In this document: piece after piece, positions 44,223 through 55,622 of the stretch
Position numbering within the stretch: position 1 is the first letter of the stretch
Layout: the number at the start of each line of letters is the position of its first letter
Source of the DNA: Branchipolynoe longqiensis
Lineage: Eukaryota; Annelida; Polychaeta; Phyllodocida; Polynoidae
NCBI GenBank assembly: GCA_030323885.1
Contig: CM059192.1
Coordinates: 60,505,593 to 60,569,592, forward strand
Reading direction: 5' to 3'
Length of the DNA: 64,000 bases
The notes under the pieces: generated by a model
Databases searched by the model: none
What the model saw: the letters and a program-made list of their open reading frames with translations, nothing else
Told to the model about the DNA's origin: nothing
Position numbers and translations under genes: made by a program

Positions 44223-44815
44223 AGCCGTGTTCACACGGGGAATGTAAATCGATTCGTAGAAAGCGACTTGCCTAGTTCGCCTCACATTTCCCGTGTGAAC
44301 GGACGTCTGAGGCGGATTAGGGCTGATTCGATTCACGTGATCTGGATAATGTAAACCACCTAAGCGAGGTAGTTTACGTGAGGCGATTTCTCTGATTCGA
44401 TTTATTTTGCCCGTGTGGACGCACTGAGGCGGATTAAGCACCTCACACGCATGCGCAGTCGACCTTAGTTTGTTGACTTTCCGGTCGATCAAAAGCGCAT
44501 ATTATATAATTTAATTAATGAAACCGCTATCTACGCACAGATATTTTTTTCATCATTTATTTTTAGGGTTTCACTGCCCAGCAGAAGTTTTGATCGTTCC
44601 AAACCAATAAGATTCATTAAATACATATCTAGGTCGAACCCACACTCTCTCAGCCGACGTCGACGAACCCAAACTGGCACTGGTTAGTCTGGACTTGCTC
44701 ATGCGCAGATTTTGATTTCCGGCCCAAGCATTGCTCGTGTGAACGGGCGGCTAATTCGCCTCACCTGATTCGATTTGCCTGATTCGCCTCACATTTTGCC
44801 CGTGTGAACACGGCT
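44223..44815. mobile_element. 593 bp TIR element (AGCCGTGTTCACACGG ends), copy 1
   Basis: Ends are AGCCGTGTTCACACGGGG (left) and AGCCGTGTTCACACGGGC (right, minus strand). The flanking triplets are TAA and CAA, a 3 bp duplication with one change. Subterminal ATTCGCCTCAC/GTGAGGCGAAT-type repeats recur many times in both arms. The central 200 bases match, inverted, the copy at 51336-51941. No coding frame. Confidence 0.85.
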
Positions 44816-45042
44816 CAAGACAGCATGTCTCTACGACTGACTGAAAGGCACACACACCGCGAGCCAAGTTACCAACCCACCACCGGCTTTTACTTCCAGA
44901 AATAAAGTAAACATTTACGGCATGCGTCAGCGTAATGCGCAAGCTACGTTCCTTTGTGATAAGATTCCATACAAACGCTAAATAGTGAGTTTTTCTGGTG
45001 GAGAAAAATGATGAGACGTTTGTAACAAATTGATACCAAATC

Positions 45043-45077
45043 TGATATGACCTTATATGTTGCCAGGACTTAAAACC
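45043..45077 (+). mobile_element. isolated retroposon 3' tail
   Basis: GATATGACCTTATATGTTGC followed by CAGGACTTAAAACC; same tail family as at 43225. Confidence 0.5.
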
Positions 45078-45199
45078 ATATTTTGTCACTCACACTGTGC
45101 GTTGGAAAGCTTCCTGACTTGTGTACAAAAACGCGCATGTCACGGTTGGACTTTGCGCACCCGCACACCCTGCATAACGCATACAATACACCCCGCCAG

Positions 45200-45259
45200 T
45201 TAAGCTAGAGACATCTATTGGCAGAATCTGGAACCACTCTATTCAGGTACTTTCCAGCT
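45200..45259. repeat. 60 bp dispersed repeat, copy 1
   Basis: TTAAGCTAGAGACATCTATT and following to CTTTCCAGCT, matched at 47211-47270 with six or so differences and the same orientation. Confidence 0.85.
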
Positions 45260-45451
45260 GAACTGGTGGGGTGGGGTCTATTAGCCCTACACTTCTGCAA
45301 ATACATGATCGCAGCCCAGTTATCCACATACATCCTCCCCTAGTGGTTGTTACTAGTTGACAATGACATGTTTATTAGATCTGAGGTATTTTTTTAACCT
45401 CACACAAGAACTGCGCTGCTGCTAAAATGACCTTCTGTACGCTACCCAATT

Positions 45452-46435
45452 GACCTATTTCAATGTTTACCAACATCGTGTATGCGCGCGCAGCTCGGCT
45501 GCAGAACGAAGTCACACTGCCACTGAGTTTCCCGGTATGCGCAGTGCAAAACGTCAGTTTTAGTCAAAATTAATAGAAGTCCAGTACCATAACCTTATAA
45601 ATTTAATATAATCTTTTTGTAAAGCATGTTTTCTATATATGTTCCAAGCGGTTTGTGTTTAGGTCGTGTGGTTTTAGAGATATTAAATCTTTTCTGTAAG
45701 AAGATTGCTCACGGCCATTGACAATGCATTGAGTTTGCCGGTACGCACAGTGCAAAACATCAGTTTTAGTCAAAATTAATAGAAGTCCAGAACCCTAACC
45801 GTATAAATTTAATATAATCTTTTTGTTAAACATGTTTTCTATATGTGTACCAAACGATTTGTTTCTAGGTGGTGTGGTTTTAGAGATATTTCACTTTTTC
45901 TGTATTTTCTCTATGAAGATTGCTCACGACCATTGACAATGCCTTGAGTTTGACGGTACGCGCAGTGCAAAACATTAGTTTTATTCAAAATTAATAGAAA
46001 TCCAGAACCCTAACCGTATCAATTTAATATAATCTTTTGGGTAAACATGTTTTCTATGTGTATTCCAATCAGCTTGTTTCTAGGTAGTGTGGTTTTAGAG
46101 ATATTTAACTTTTACTATATGAAGATTGCTCATGGCCATTGACAATGCATTGATTTTGCTGATACGCGTGGTGCAACACGTCGATTTTATTCAAAATTAA
46201 TAGAAATGCAGAACCGTAACCGTATCAATTTAATATAATCTATTCATTGAATATGTTTTCTATATGTGTTCCAAACGGGTTGCTTCTAGGTGGTGTGGCT
46301 TTAGAGATATTTCACTTTTTCTGGGTGAAGATTGCTCATAGCCATTGAGTTTGCAGTGTGACCGAATGTTGTCCTGCAGCCAAGCAGCGTGGGCACTGAC
46401 CTAGATACATGTGCTGACGTCATATGAAATTGGTC
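45452..46435 (-). mobile_element. inverted-repeat element with a ~206 bp satellite core, copy 2
   Basis: The inverse of the element at 28097-29560: left end GACCTATTTCAATG with ATGCGCGCGCAGCTCGGC nearby, right end (minus strand) GACCAATTTCATATGACG followed by the same unique end sequence up to GTCACACTGC. The core has four satellite units starting at 45525, 45731, 45946 and 46152 (206, 215, 206, 195 bp). It lacks the nested variant segment of copy 1. Confidence 0.85.
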
Positions 46436-47074
46436 AATAGACTACGTCACCATTCCAGCGGCGCGGTGCATTGTGGGATGCCTCAAACCAAAAGAAACCC
46501 GCGATAAGCACATGGCACATGCTAAAAAACTGGGTGCAGTTATAAAATGTGTTAGTTTCAGCTCATCTCAGCTCTTGTTTGAAACATAGAACACTAACTA
46601 AAAAAATATATATAATAAATTAAGATATTAATCTTTTATCCAGCATTGCATTTACATCAATATAATCAGCACATCTTATGCCATGTGCATTTAGATTTAG
46701 ACAAATCTGGGTACTCAGACTAGTGTTAGAGCCATAGCCAGAATCAATTTTACTTATTTTATTCATGTTTTTATTTATATCCTGTGATTAATGACATATG
46801 TAGAAGTAGAAAATGAGTAGGGTTAATCAGATATTGGTTATATATTTCTTTGAAACAAGTTTTTGTTGACACATTTGACAATTTAATATTTAGAACAAGA
46901 ATTACTTCTGGCTAATCAATGGTGATTTAAACATCAGCCTGTAAAGTGACTGAAATTGTATGTTTCTTAGCTCAAAATGCTTAATTATGGAGAGTTGTGT
47001 CTTAAACATATTCATTATATTATCATATTGCATCCACCCATCCATGTTTGTGCCAAATTGTTATGTATTTTTAT
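46436..47074. other. AT-rich unrecognised sequence
   Basis: About 640 AT-rich bases without a feature. Confidence 0.3.
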
Positions 47075-47125
47075 TAATTTTGAATAAAATCGATGTTTTG
47101 CCCTACGCGTATCAGCAAACTCAAT
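47075..47125 (+). repeat. fragment of the 206 bp satellite
   Basis: TTATTAATTTTGAATAAAAT, then GTTTTGCCCTACGCGTATCAGC and AAACTCAATGGC, equal to the junction of two satellite units. The rest of the unit is absent. Confidence 0.7.
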
Positions 47126-47210
47126 GGCTGTACACCTTTGCTTTGCTGCCAGCGCCGTTTTCAGCGCATGCGCAGTCTGAACGGTGATCTCGTCTATACA
47201 CATACTGCCT

Positions 47211-47270
47211 TTAAGCTAGTGACATCTATCGGCAGAATCTGGAACCACTCCATTCGGGTACTTTCCAGCT
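47211..47270. repeat. 60 bp dispersed repeat, copy 2
   Basis: Second copy of the repeat at 45200. Both copies lie within 250 bases of satellite sequence of the 206 bp family. Confidence 0.85.
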
Positions 47271-47385
47271 TCCATCGTGGCATCAACCTCGTGAAACTCA
47301 CGTTAGTGTATACGTATTGCGCATGCCGTGACACGTATAGGGTCACGCATGTGCATCGGTTAATACCGGCTGCAGTATTGATAAA

Positions 47386-47845
47386 GGGGCTGTCACACAA
47401 TGACGTATGGCCTTAGCGTATGCCGACGTATGTGATTTTCGACCAACACGTCAGAATACGACGTCATAGGTTACGTATACATTGGGCATATGTCGAATAT
47501 GCTCGGGATATGGCGTCATAGGTCATCATAGGTCGGCGTAGGTCAAGCCGCAAAAATATGTTGTGCATGTTCAAAATTTTCAGCCTATGTCGGTGTATGG
47601 CTCATAAGTTTCTCATACACTGGGCGCACACTGGGCGTACATCGGTGTACGTTATGCACACGTTAGGGGTAGGTCAGCATAGGTAAGCCATACGTTGAAC
47701 CGGTGCCCTCCGCATATCTCTGGCGTATATAGCATATGCCTAACATACCGGTAACGTGTGCGAGCGTGCCCCTAGCGTGTGCTGGCGTACCCCTAGCGTA
47801 TTCCGAGTGTACGGCAAGCGTATGCCCAGCGTGTTGCCTATCGGT
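47386..47845. mobile_element. one-ended foldback-type element with CGTATG-rich arm
   Basis: The left terminus GGGGCTGTCACACAATGACG resembles the terminus at 2687 (GGGGCTGTCACACTACGACG). The following 450 bases are dense in CGTATG, GCGTA and ATACG motifs. I do not find the opposite terminus, so the right side is lost, perhaps through the gypsy LTR that follows. Confidence 0.55.
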
Positions 47846-47879
47846 GGTGGCCAGGCAGCCATGCCGCATGGTGGTGGTG

Positions 47880-48132
47880 GGCAGAGCACTGTAGCCATGG
47901 GAACCCAGGAATGCTTGATGTTCATTGGTGGAGCTTGAGATGTTTGATTCTCATTGGAGAATAAGGTCAGGTGGTGTGACATACCAGATCCATGTACCAC
48001 TATAAATAATAAACCTGAGGGCTTGGCTCTCTCTCTACTTTCACTCTTTATACTCTTCCTTTCTCTTCTTGCCTGTATTGATTTCATTATAGCCTGCCTA
48101 CACAACCACAGATTCAAGCTGTGGACTTTACA
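47880..48132 (+). repeat. probable 5' LTR of the gypsy element (left limit unknown)
   Basis: It has TATAAATA (48001-48008), AATAAA (48008-48013) and a pyrimidine-rich stretch, and ends ACTTTACA just before TTATTGGTGACC, which looks like a primer-binding site at 48137. The TTTACATTATTGGTGACCA junction is repeated at about 48179-48198, so the LTR/leader border is duplicated. No matching 3' LTR is found before 55 kb, so the left end cannot be set by comparison. Confidence 0.45.
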
Positions 48133-48904
48133 TTATTGGTGACCACGATGAGTTCTAAATGGTTAGACTGGTACAATAATTTACATTATTGGTGACCATG
48201 ACGTTCTTTAACACCGTACGGTTAGTAATGCTGAAGATAATATGATGTTATAGACTGGTACTTTATATATTATAGACTGTATACTGATGACCGGGAGTTA
48301 TTTTGACTAATACATTAGTTCATAACGATGTTATATACTGGTGCTTTATACACTATAAAACTATGTACTGATGACCAGAAGTTATTTAGACTATGATGTA
48401 TATATAATTTCTATTCAAAATTGACAGATAATGGATTTTGGTAGTTTTTTAATACAACGGTAGTAATCTCAATAGTTATTAGATAGTGTTAATTTAAAAA
48501 TATCGAGAACTTAATTGACTACGACTGGTTTGATGAATTGTGTAAGTAGTGTTTTTCTTCTTTCTAGTTTTTTATTCGTTTCATCCATTTTCAATGGGTT
48601 AATTTCATTTAAAATTAGCTTGTCGACGACTTTTCCGGCAGAATGCGTCTATTCTTAGGGGAAACATTAGTCTTTGACAATGGTATTACTGTAATATGCC
48701 ATAATTGAAGCCTCGTGTAGCCGGTGAATAGAATTTTTTATCGGGACTACTTTTGGTTTCTCATTTAACCTTGAGATGAACGGGGAGGCGTAGTAATACA
48801 CTACGTGAAACTTTTCACTTTTCTTCTGCTTTACAGGCAAAATTCTATACTTGGATTCAATTCTTTAATTTATTTCTACCACCTCATACAACAGCAGCTT
48901 GACA

Positions 48905-50021
48905 ATGCCTATCACACGGCATAAGGAGGAACAATTGCGGGACGAATTTCAGCGATGGTTTGAAGGTCAGTGTGAATTGGGTACTCCTGAGACTGATAGA
49001 ATAGATGCTTGGAGTAGGTTCATGTCACAGAGTCTTGATATCATTAGGGAGGAGAATGAGGAGCAATTGTTTAATGTAAGGGAACGTGCTGAGTTGAGGG
49101 AGGACAGAAGAACGGAGGGAAAAGTGGGAGTTATTACAGCTAGAGCATCATCAGCGAGAAGTATGCAATAGGTCGTGAATAGCGTACAGAAAGTCTGTAC
49201 CCCCTTCTTGACGGGACAGACAGAGGAGCTTTACGCGAATGGATAGACTTAATTGAACGTATAGGAGCTTTAGCAGATGTTTCGGACTTGGATATCATTC
49301 GTTTTGCATTGTCTAATGCAACTGGTACATTGCAGGAGGTTTTGTTCACTGCTTTCCAACACAAAGGTGCTAAGTCATGGGGGAACATAAAAGAAGTTAT
49401 GGCTAAGACTTTGCTAGCAGCAGATGAGCGTAGTCATCTAAAAAGTATTGTCATGTCTATGAGACAAAATGAAGGTGAGATAGTAGCTGCTTACTGTCAG
49501 TGGTTTAAAACTGCTGCAGCTAAAGGTTGGAATCTTCCTTCTGCCATCTCTGGTAGTGATACCTTCGAGATACTTCTTTCTAGGTTTCTTGACTCCTGGC
49601 TTGATGATAATACCATGTGGTATGTAAAAACAAATTGTCCTAAATCTCTTGAGGAACCTTTTGAAATGTCAATTCTTAGTGATAGGTCTGTTATTAGGCA
49701 GCAAAGATGTTCTAAATCACGTCTGGGTAGATTAGCTATTTCAGTCAAATGGATAGTCTAAATTCTTCTTCTTTAGATTTCTCCAAGTCTTATTCTTCTA
49801 AGGGAGGTTCTAAATCCTCTACTTCAGATAATCAGGTTCTGAAAACCATTCAAGGTGAGATAAAGTCTCTGAGAAAGTGTGTAGATAACTTGTCTTTGGC
49901 CAGTGGGATTTCTGAACATTCAGCAATTCATGCTGTAAGAGCTGTGACGCCTTATCATGTCAGGGCATACATCTTGGTTATGTGCAGGGCATACATCTTG
50001 GTTAGCCGCATGAAATCCTAG
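48905..50021 (+). pseudogene. gypsy gag, frameshifted
   Basis: ATG 48905 opens a frame that ends at 49171. The protein continues in other frames: a charged helix-like region, with frameshifts near 49105 and 49205 and a stop in between, then an open stretch from about 49210 to 49761 containing a typical capsid-like, Trp-rich segment (YCQWFKTAAAKGWNLP), and on to about 50021. A 24 bp in-frame duplication (CAGGGCATACATCTTGG) lies at 49962-50005. The matching fragment at 19185-19606 shares the N-terminal part. Confidence 0.75.
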
Positions 50022-50199
50022 AGCTGCCGGTTGGGGTAGACAATGCTTCTAAAATTAGGCACACCTCAGTTGCACAGCACACAGCTAGGCATGCGCTGAC
50101 AACGCAACAGCAGGGAGGCTATGGGAAAGCGACGCCGACTGCGCACATGCAGACGTTGTTGACTAAACCGACACATGCGTATCCGCACGCGCAGAAAAA

Positions 50200-50345
50200 C
50201 AATACTGCTAGGCAGGGAAGACCTAACAAACCGACTTGTTACTTATGTAATGAGCCGCACATGTTGTGAGATTTTCCATACAAACTTAAATTACTTGCTA
50301 GTAATGTGGATGTGAGCGGTACTACACCATCGGGAAACTAAAAAG
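50200..50345 (+). pseudogene. gag zinc knuckle with stop
   Basis: TGTTACTTATGTAATGAGCC encodes a C-x2-C-x4-H start (CYLCNEPHML), followed by a TGA at 50268-50270 in place of a sense codon. The usual final Cys of the knuckle is therefore not in frame. A CGA to TGA change is a likely cause. Confidence 0.6.
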
Positions 50346-50399
50346 CGCACTCGATACACATCCTTCAATTAATCTTTAATTTCTTGGATTTAAATTATC

Positions 50400-50760
50400 T
50401 GGTCTAGTACTCAGTAGTAGACTCAGGTGCAGCTAAAAGTTTGATACATTTGACTGCTTTTCAAGCAGGTGCAGAATTTACTATCTATACAGACCATGCT
50501 CCATTAAGATGTTTTTTCGTTAAAGAAATCTGTAATACACGTATTCAACGTTGAGCAGTATTATTGGCGGAATTTTCAGCACCAATTGTCTATATGAGAG
50601 GAGTAGATAATGTATGGGCTGATATGTTGTCTAGGGTGAGACCTAATACAGAGGCTAAAGAACTAGTGGAAATGTTTGCATTTGATTCATTGTTAGCAGA
50701 ACAAGCAATTCCTTTTGAGCACTATAAACTGTAATATAATGAAGTAATTAATGAACAGAA
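50400..50760 (+). pseudogene. gypsy protease motif fused to RNase H, RT missing
   Basis: VVDSGAAKSLIHL gives the protease DSG-A active site. Only about 15 codons later the frame reads FTIYTDHAPLRCFF, then LAEFSAPIVYMRGVDNVWAD and MLSRV, the RNase H pattern of gypsy elements. All of the RT is absent and the junction keeps the frame. An AGGTGCAG octamer occurs on both sides of the junction and may have mediated the deletion. A stop interrupts RNase H near 50553. Confidence 0.75.
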
Positions 50761-50849
50761 AAAGATGCCAGAATATACATTAGGGGAGAATGAAGAAAAG
50801 AATTATTTGTTGATAGTTTCTTTATTCTATAATAGCTCCTACTAAGAAA

Positions 50850-52993
50850 GATACGTATCCTCGACTAGTCTTGCCAAAAGAATTCTGGAATTCTGTAATT
50901 AAAATAGCTCATACTGAGATAGGTCATATGGCTATGTCAAAAACACTGAGACGATTACAGGAACATTTTCGTTGACCTAGTATAGCTGCAGATGTCCACA
51001 AAGTAATTGCCAATTGTCCAAATTGTGTAGTTAACTGTAGCAGGCGCACACATGCGTATCCACAATCGATGCCATTACCGGTTGCACCTGGTCTCGTAAT
51101 TGCTGCAGATCTTTCTGGTCCATATCCAGTTAGTACTAGTGGTAATAGATATTTATTGTCTATTATAGATCATTGTAGTGGTTGGGTTGAATATAAGTCA
51201 TTACCAGACAAATCATCAAAGGGGATTCATGATTATATATTTAATGATTATATTCCTCATCATTCAATTCCTTGCATGTTTATCTCTGATAATGGGCTAG
51301 AATTTAAAAATAGAATGATAATGGATCATTTCAAAAGCCGTGTTCACACGGAAAAAGTTTAAAGCGATTTAGACAAGGCGAATCATATGAATCGATTTAG
51401 ATGCGCGTTCACACGGACCGAGTTTGAAAGTGTTTCGCGTTCACATGGGCAGTGCTTTGAATCGGTTTAAGGCGGAAGTGGATATCTGTGCATGAGCAAG
51501 TCCAGACTAACCAGCGCCAGTTTGGGTTCATCGACGTCGGCCAAGAGAGTGTGGGTTCGACCTAGATATGTATGGACTGAATCGTATTGGTTTGGAACAG
51601 TCAAAACTTCTGCTGGGCAGTGAAACCCTAAAAATAAATGATGAAAACAATATATGTGCACCTCTAGCAGGTTCATAAAGCAAATTTACCGGAAAGTCAA
51701 CACACTCAGGTCTCGACTGTCACGTTTCCCTTGACTGCGCATGCGTGTGATGTCATAAATAAAACGATTCAGCATAGATCGGTTCCTGTAGACCACCTTG
51801 CGAAACATTTTACATTAAACGATTTATATGAATCGATTCAGCCCTAAAACGCCTCAGCCGCGCATTCACACGGCAAATGTGAGTTGAACTAGGCAAGTCG
51901 ATTTATATGAATCGATTTAACTTCCCCGTGTGAATACAGCAAAAGAATTAGGTGTAGAAGTAAGACATACGACACCATATCATCCAGTCTAATGGAATGG
52001 TAGAGCATTACCATACAACACTAAAAAGCATTTTCAGGAAATTAGTTAATTCTCGTTCTAATTTATGGGAAAATTATTTACCTGATGTGATATATGCGTA
52101 TCGTACTGTACCTTCTGATAGCACACATTTTTCGCCTTTCTTTCTAACCTATGGTAGACATCAAGGTACGAAACATAGTTCTTTAATGTATCAATCGACA
52201 GGTACAACTGATTTAAACTTAGCTGATCGAATAGACAATTTGTCTATGGCTTTAAGTAAGGCTGTCGAAAATCGACGGGAGAGTAAAAAATATAACATTA
52301 CTCATCTGAGGGAAAAGGCGAATGCAATTAAATTAACTCCAGGTGATAAAGTTGTTTTCTTAGTTAATGAATCTGGACCCTTGGAGAGGATATACGATCC
52401 AGGATTCATAGTGGTTAGATCATGAGGTTCAGTAGTGACCGTGGCAGGGCCTAAGAATGATTGAAAAATTGTTAATCGAGATAAAGTTGGAATGGCTGAT
52501 TCTAATATTATTTGGGATGATATAGCACCTAGATTAATGCATACGGAGAGGATCAAATGTACAGCGAGACCTTTGCCGTTTGATCCAATCATTTTTGGCC
52601 AGGATAGACCAACTAATGTATCTTTGGTGAATAAAACAAAACAAAAACCTAAATTAATATATTCTCGTTAAATTGGTACTGGAGCTTTTACACGCCAGCA
52701 GGCACGGAAGGTGGATTCAATAATTGGTAGTTCTAATTTATTCAACGGGATTGACCAATCACAACAAAGAACACCGCGGAAGGATTGACAGAGACGTGAA
52801 CGGCGGAGTGCTTCCGCTCAGCCGAAAAGAAAATTCTTTGTTTCTGAGCCACTATTTCAAAATGATTGCGCCATACCTAACCATTGCGCTAATATGAAGC
52901 ATGAACTAAGAATAGTGCAAGTCGACAGCTTCAAAACTGCTCGAGAGGGTTTGCGAGGTTTAGTCATAAGAAATGTTTATATTCCTAACTAAA
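50850..52993 (+). pseudogene. gypsy integrase, interrupted by a 606 bp element
   Basis: Zinc-binding HTEIGHMAMSKTLRRLQEHF and C-x2-C (NCPNC) lead into the core with the first Asp in AADLSGPYPV (about 51107) and the second in FISDNGLEF (about 51285). A DNA element (51336-51941) splits the core, then KELGVEVRHTTPYHP follows. A small deletion near 51985-51988 shifts the frame before the Glu of GMVEHYHTT (about 52006). The open C-terminal part 51997-52425 has a GDKVVFL motif; further stops at 52423, 52670 and near 52787 lie within a frame that otherwise reads on to 52993. Confidence 0.8.
51336..51941. mobile_element. 606 bp TIR element in the integrase gene, copy 2 of the GTTCACAC family
   Basis: Ends are AGCCGTGTTCACACGG (left) and TGCTGTATTCACACGGGG (right, minus strand). 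It is flanked by AAA (51333-51335 and 51942-51944). Removing the element and one AAA rejoins integrase exactly in frame (HF-K-ELGV), which supports a true 3 bp target duplication. The core matches 44223-44815 in the opposite orientation. PIF/Harbinger is the likely superfamily. Confidence 0.9.
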
Positions 52994-53076
52994 CTTGCGC
53001 CATAATTGACGCGTTGTGATGTAAGTTGCACCACTAATAAATGTTACTAATTCATTAGAATTACAGTCATGTTGAG

Positions 53077-54260
53077 ATGGGTAGACTCCACAGTAGCATT
53101 GCTCTAGTAAGATTATTGACACTTTTGCTTACAAATGCTTCTGCTTATATTTCAGGTTGGATGATTTGATGAAATGGAAAAATTAGTATGAACATGGTAG
53201 GAGTTGTATAGACATTGTCTTGTACATCCATGTACTAATTAATCTTGTTATTCTACCGTGACATAGACTGAAAAACGTACACCTGTGGTGGATGAGATGT
53301 CACACTAACAAATAACTGATCGATTGTTTCCCATTGACTTTCTATTTATCTAGGTTAATTGTTTGTAGCTATGGCAAGTGTTAGCGGACACTTGAAGTCT
53401 TACGTAATATGGCAGAGACAAGGTCTTACTCAGTGGATCGAGCTGAAACTGTTTAGCTACTAAAAAAGCTATGACCTGTCACACGAATAACTGAAATGCT
53501 TTGTGTTATTAAATTAATACTCGATAAAGCTCTTTTAATACTTTTGAGCTCTGGATTTGTTTTCCAGGTACACTAAGCAGATTTAAGAAGTGATACTCTG
53601 GATGCAGAGATCAATGCAAGAAATCAAAGATGTTGTATGCTTTTGTTGGGACACACCATTGAGAAAGTATTGACTTTTCTTAGTTCCAAAAATCTTACTC
53701 TATGAACCGTGGAGGACCATAGCCGCATAACACAGCACCTTGGACCAAACATTCACGAAGCCACTTCATACATGAAGTTTGTATCGGGGTGGCCGGGTGA
53801 GAAGGACACCAATTTGAAATGTAGATGTCCAGGTGTTAACCAACGGAGAAATTGTCCTCAATGATTGTCGTTTATTCGCACATTCTTTCCAAAAGATTGC
53901 AAACATCATTGGTATATTTATATTCCATAAGTGTCAGTAGAATTCGGTGTTGATTTAGTTACTGCAGGTGCGATCTGATTACATCAGTTCCAGGGGATTT
54001 TCACTCTCCATTAAGGTTTCCGTGTGGGGAAATGTAGATTTGGGTAGCGTGGACCAATATGGTAATTCTCCTAACCTGGAACGTTAGGACGCACAGGAAA
54101 CACGCGGATTGAGATGTAAGTAAATACCCGACACCATGTTGAGGTAGGTCATGTCATCGGAAGTGACTTGTGTGACATGGTGGAATGGGTTATTCTCATT
54201 TAATGAAATCACTGTGAATTAATTGAACGTGTAGTTGCAGTCGACTTCAAATGTGGAAAT
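53077..54260 (+). pseudogene. possible envelope-like third frame of the gypsy element, decayed
   Basis: ATG 53077 opens 30 codons with a basic start, a Leu-rich hydrophobic stretch (IALVRLLTLLLTNASAY) and an Ala-x-Ala cut site, a textbook signal peptide. After that the sequence has many stops in every frame, but protein-like stretches with Cys clusters persist to about 54260. Some gypsy-like elements carry an envelope gene at this place. No transmembrane anchor or furin site could be confirmed. It might instead be chance; the match is by position and signal peptide only. Confidence 0.35.
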
Positions 54261-54747
54261 TATTGAATATAAACACATTATAGGTCGAGATTTATTGTAA
54301 AATAGACAATTCTACCTCACCGTTTGAGAGTGCTAGATTTATCCTAAATCAATCTCTATTCACCTAGATTACTGATAATTACCTAGCTTACCTTAAAATT
54401 GAAAATCCAGGAGGATTTTGATCGAAAAGCACGATTCTAATATGTTATCATAAACAGAATAAACTCAAATCAAACAGAAATAACTATAAACAAATAAAAT
54501 ATTGATTGAAAGTAAGCTACCTTTGACTCAGCAAGGTAATTGCAGGCAAGATGGAGTGAAGCTGGTGGTGACATACTCCACGTCAAGTCATTTGATGCAT
54601 TGTGAGATGTTAGTGAGTGAGAATGTATTCCAGTGTAATTAGGCATCTTCCTCACTAATACTGTGCACACCACAAAAGGAGCAGCAAAGCAGGATCAGTC
54701 AGACTTGAAAGTAAAATTACAGTCCCACTTACCAATCTAACAGGATA
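54261..54747. other. unrecognised sequence
   Basis: About 490 bases without a feature that I can support. Confidence 0.3.
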
Positions 54748-55240
54748 GTCTGACATGGCACTTTTATTTGGCAGCATGATATTATAGTCTGATGTGGTTG
54801 TCTTTTTTGTGATGAATTAATTTACTATGCCCATAGCGGATAAGTGGGTTAACAGTTGTTTTCACCTCTGAACAGCACTAATCAATTTGATTCAAATCTT
54901 TTGAATTTAGTTTTTAGTAATACCATGATAGTTTATTGTTAGTCTGAGATGGCAGTTTTACTTGGCAGTATGATATTACAATCTGACATAGAAGTCTGAC
55001 ATTATCATCTCACAGAGTAGCGTGGCGTGACACTCTGAAATGCCATGCATATATGGCTGTCTGACATAGCGGCCTGACATGGCGGTCTGACATGGATGTC
55101 TGACACGGTTGTCTGACACGGTTGTCTGACATGGTTGTCATGACTGTTTGACATAACTGTCTGGCATGACAGTCTGACGTGGCTGTCTGACATGGTTGTC
55201 TGACATCACACTCTTAGATGACAATCTGACATGAAATTGT
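54748..55240. repeat. CTGACATGG-type minisatellite and a longer direct repeat
   Basis: The segment at about 54748-54800 recurs at 54938-54992 (AGTCTGAGATGGCAGTTTTA-like, then TTGGCAGTATGATATTA). From 55055 to 55235 a 14-15 bp unit, GTCTGACATGGTTG, is repeated about a dozen times with variation. Confidence 0.85.
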
Positions 55241-55622
55241 AACATGATAGAACATGGACTGTTGATGCCGCATGTCTGGGTAAAGAGAATATAACCCCAA
55301 AGTGTTCGCCATCTTCCCGGTTACACAGCGCCACCTAACGGGTGAAAACCTGCACCCCGGCAATGTTCCGTCCACACCTCGCCGCGCCTTCGTTGCCTTT
55401 CCCAGCTCGTCCTTTTTTGGGGGGCACTTGAACCCTCCATGGCCCATATGCATGAAGAATTATTTATCGCCGCCGGTGGTAAGGACCGAGTTCGGGGTAG
55501 CTATCGCCGGTGGTAAGAAATGGGTCATGGGGTATGCATGAAGCCAAATCGGCGAGGAGGTAGCTATCCATGTAATTATTTATAGATTTGGGAAATCCCT
55601 CTGCGTTTGTAGCCATATATTA
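55241..55622. other. unrecognised sequence
   Basis: GC-richer stretch with two ATCGCCGGTGGTAAG copies near 55468 and 55502. No gene is supported. Confidence 0.35.

Larger units (their letters stand above)
48133..54260 (+). mobile_element. Ty3/gypsy-like retroelement, decayed, with nested element
   Basis: Order of parts: leader, gag (48905-50340), protease motif (about 50410), RNase H (50478-50760), integrase (50850-52430), pol C-terminus to about 52993, then a possible envelope-like frame. The RT is deleted. Many stops and frameshifts are present and a 606 bp DNA element is inserted in integrase. Part of the leader and gag recurs at 18752-19606. The gag-protease-(RT)-RNase H-integrase order is that of Ty3/gypsy elements. 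Confidence 0.8.

Noticed and set aside
54261..55240. 3' LTR of the gypsy element
   Set aside because: I looked for the TATAAATAATAAACC block and the ACTTTACA end of the 5' LTR and did not find them.
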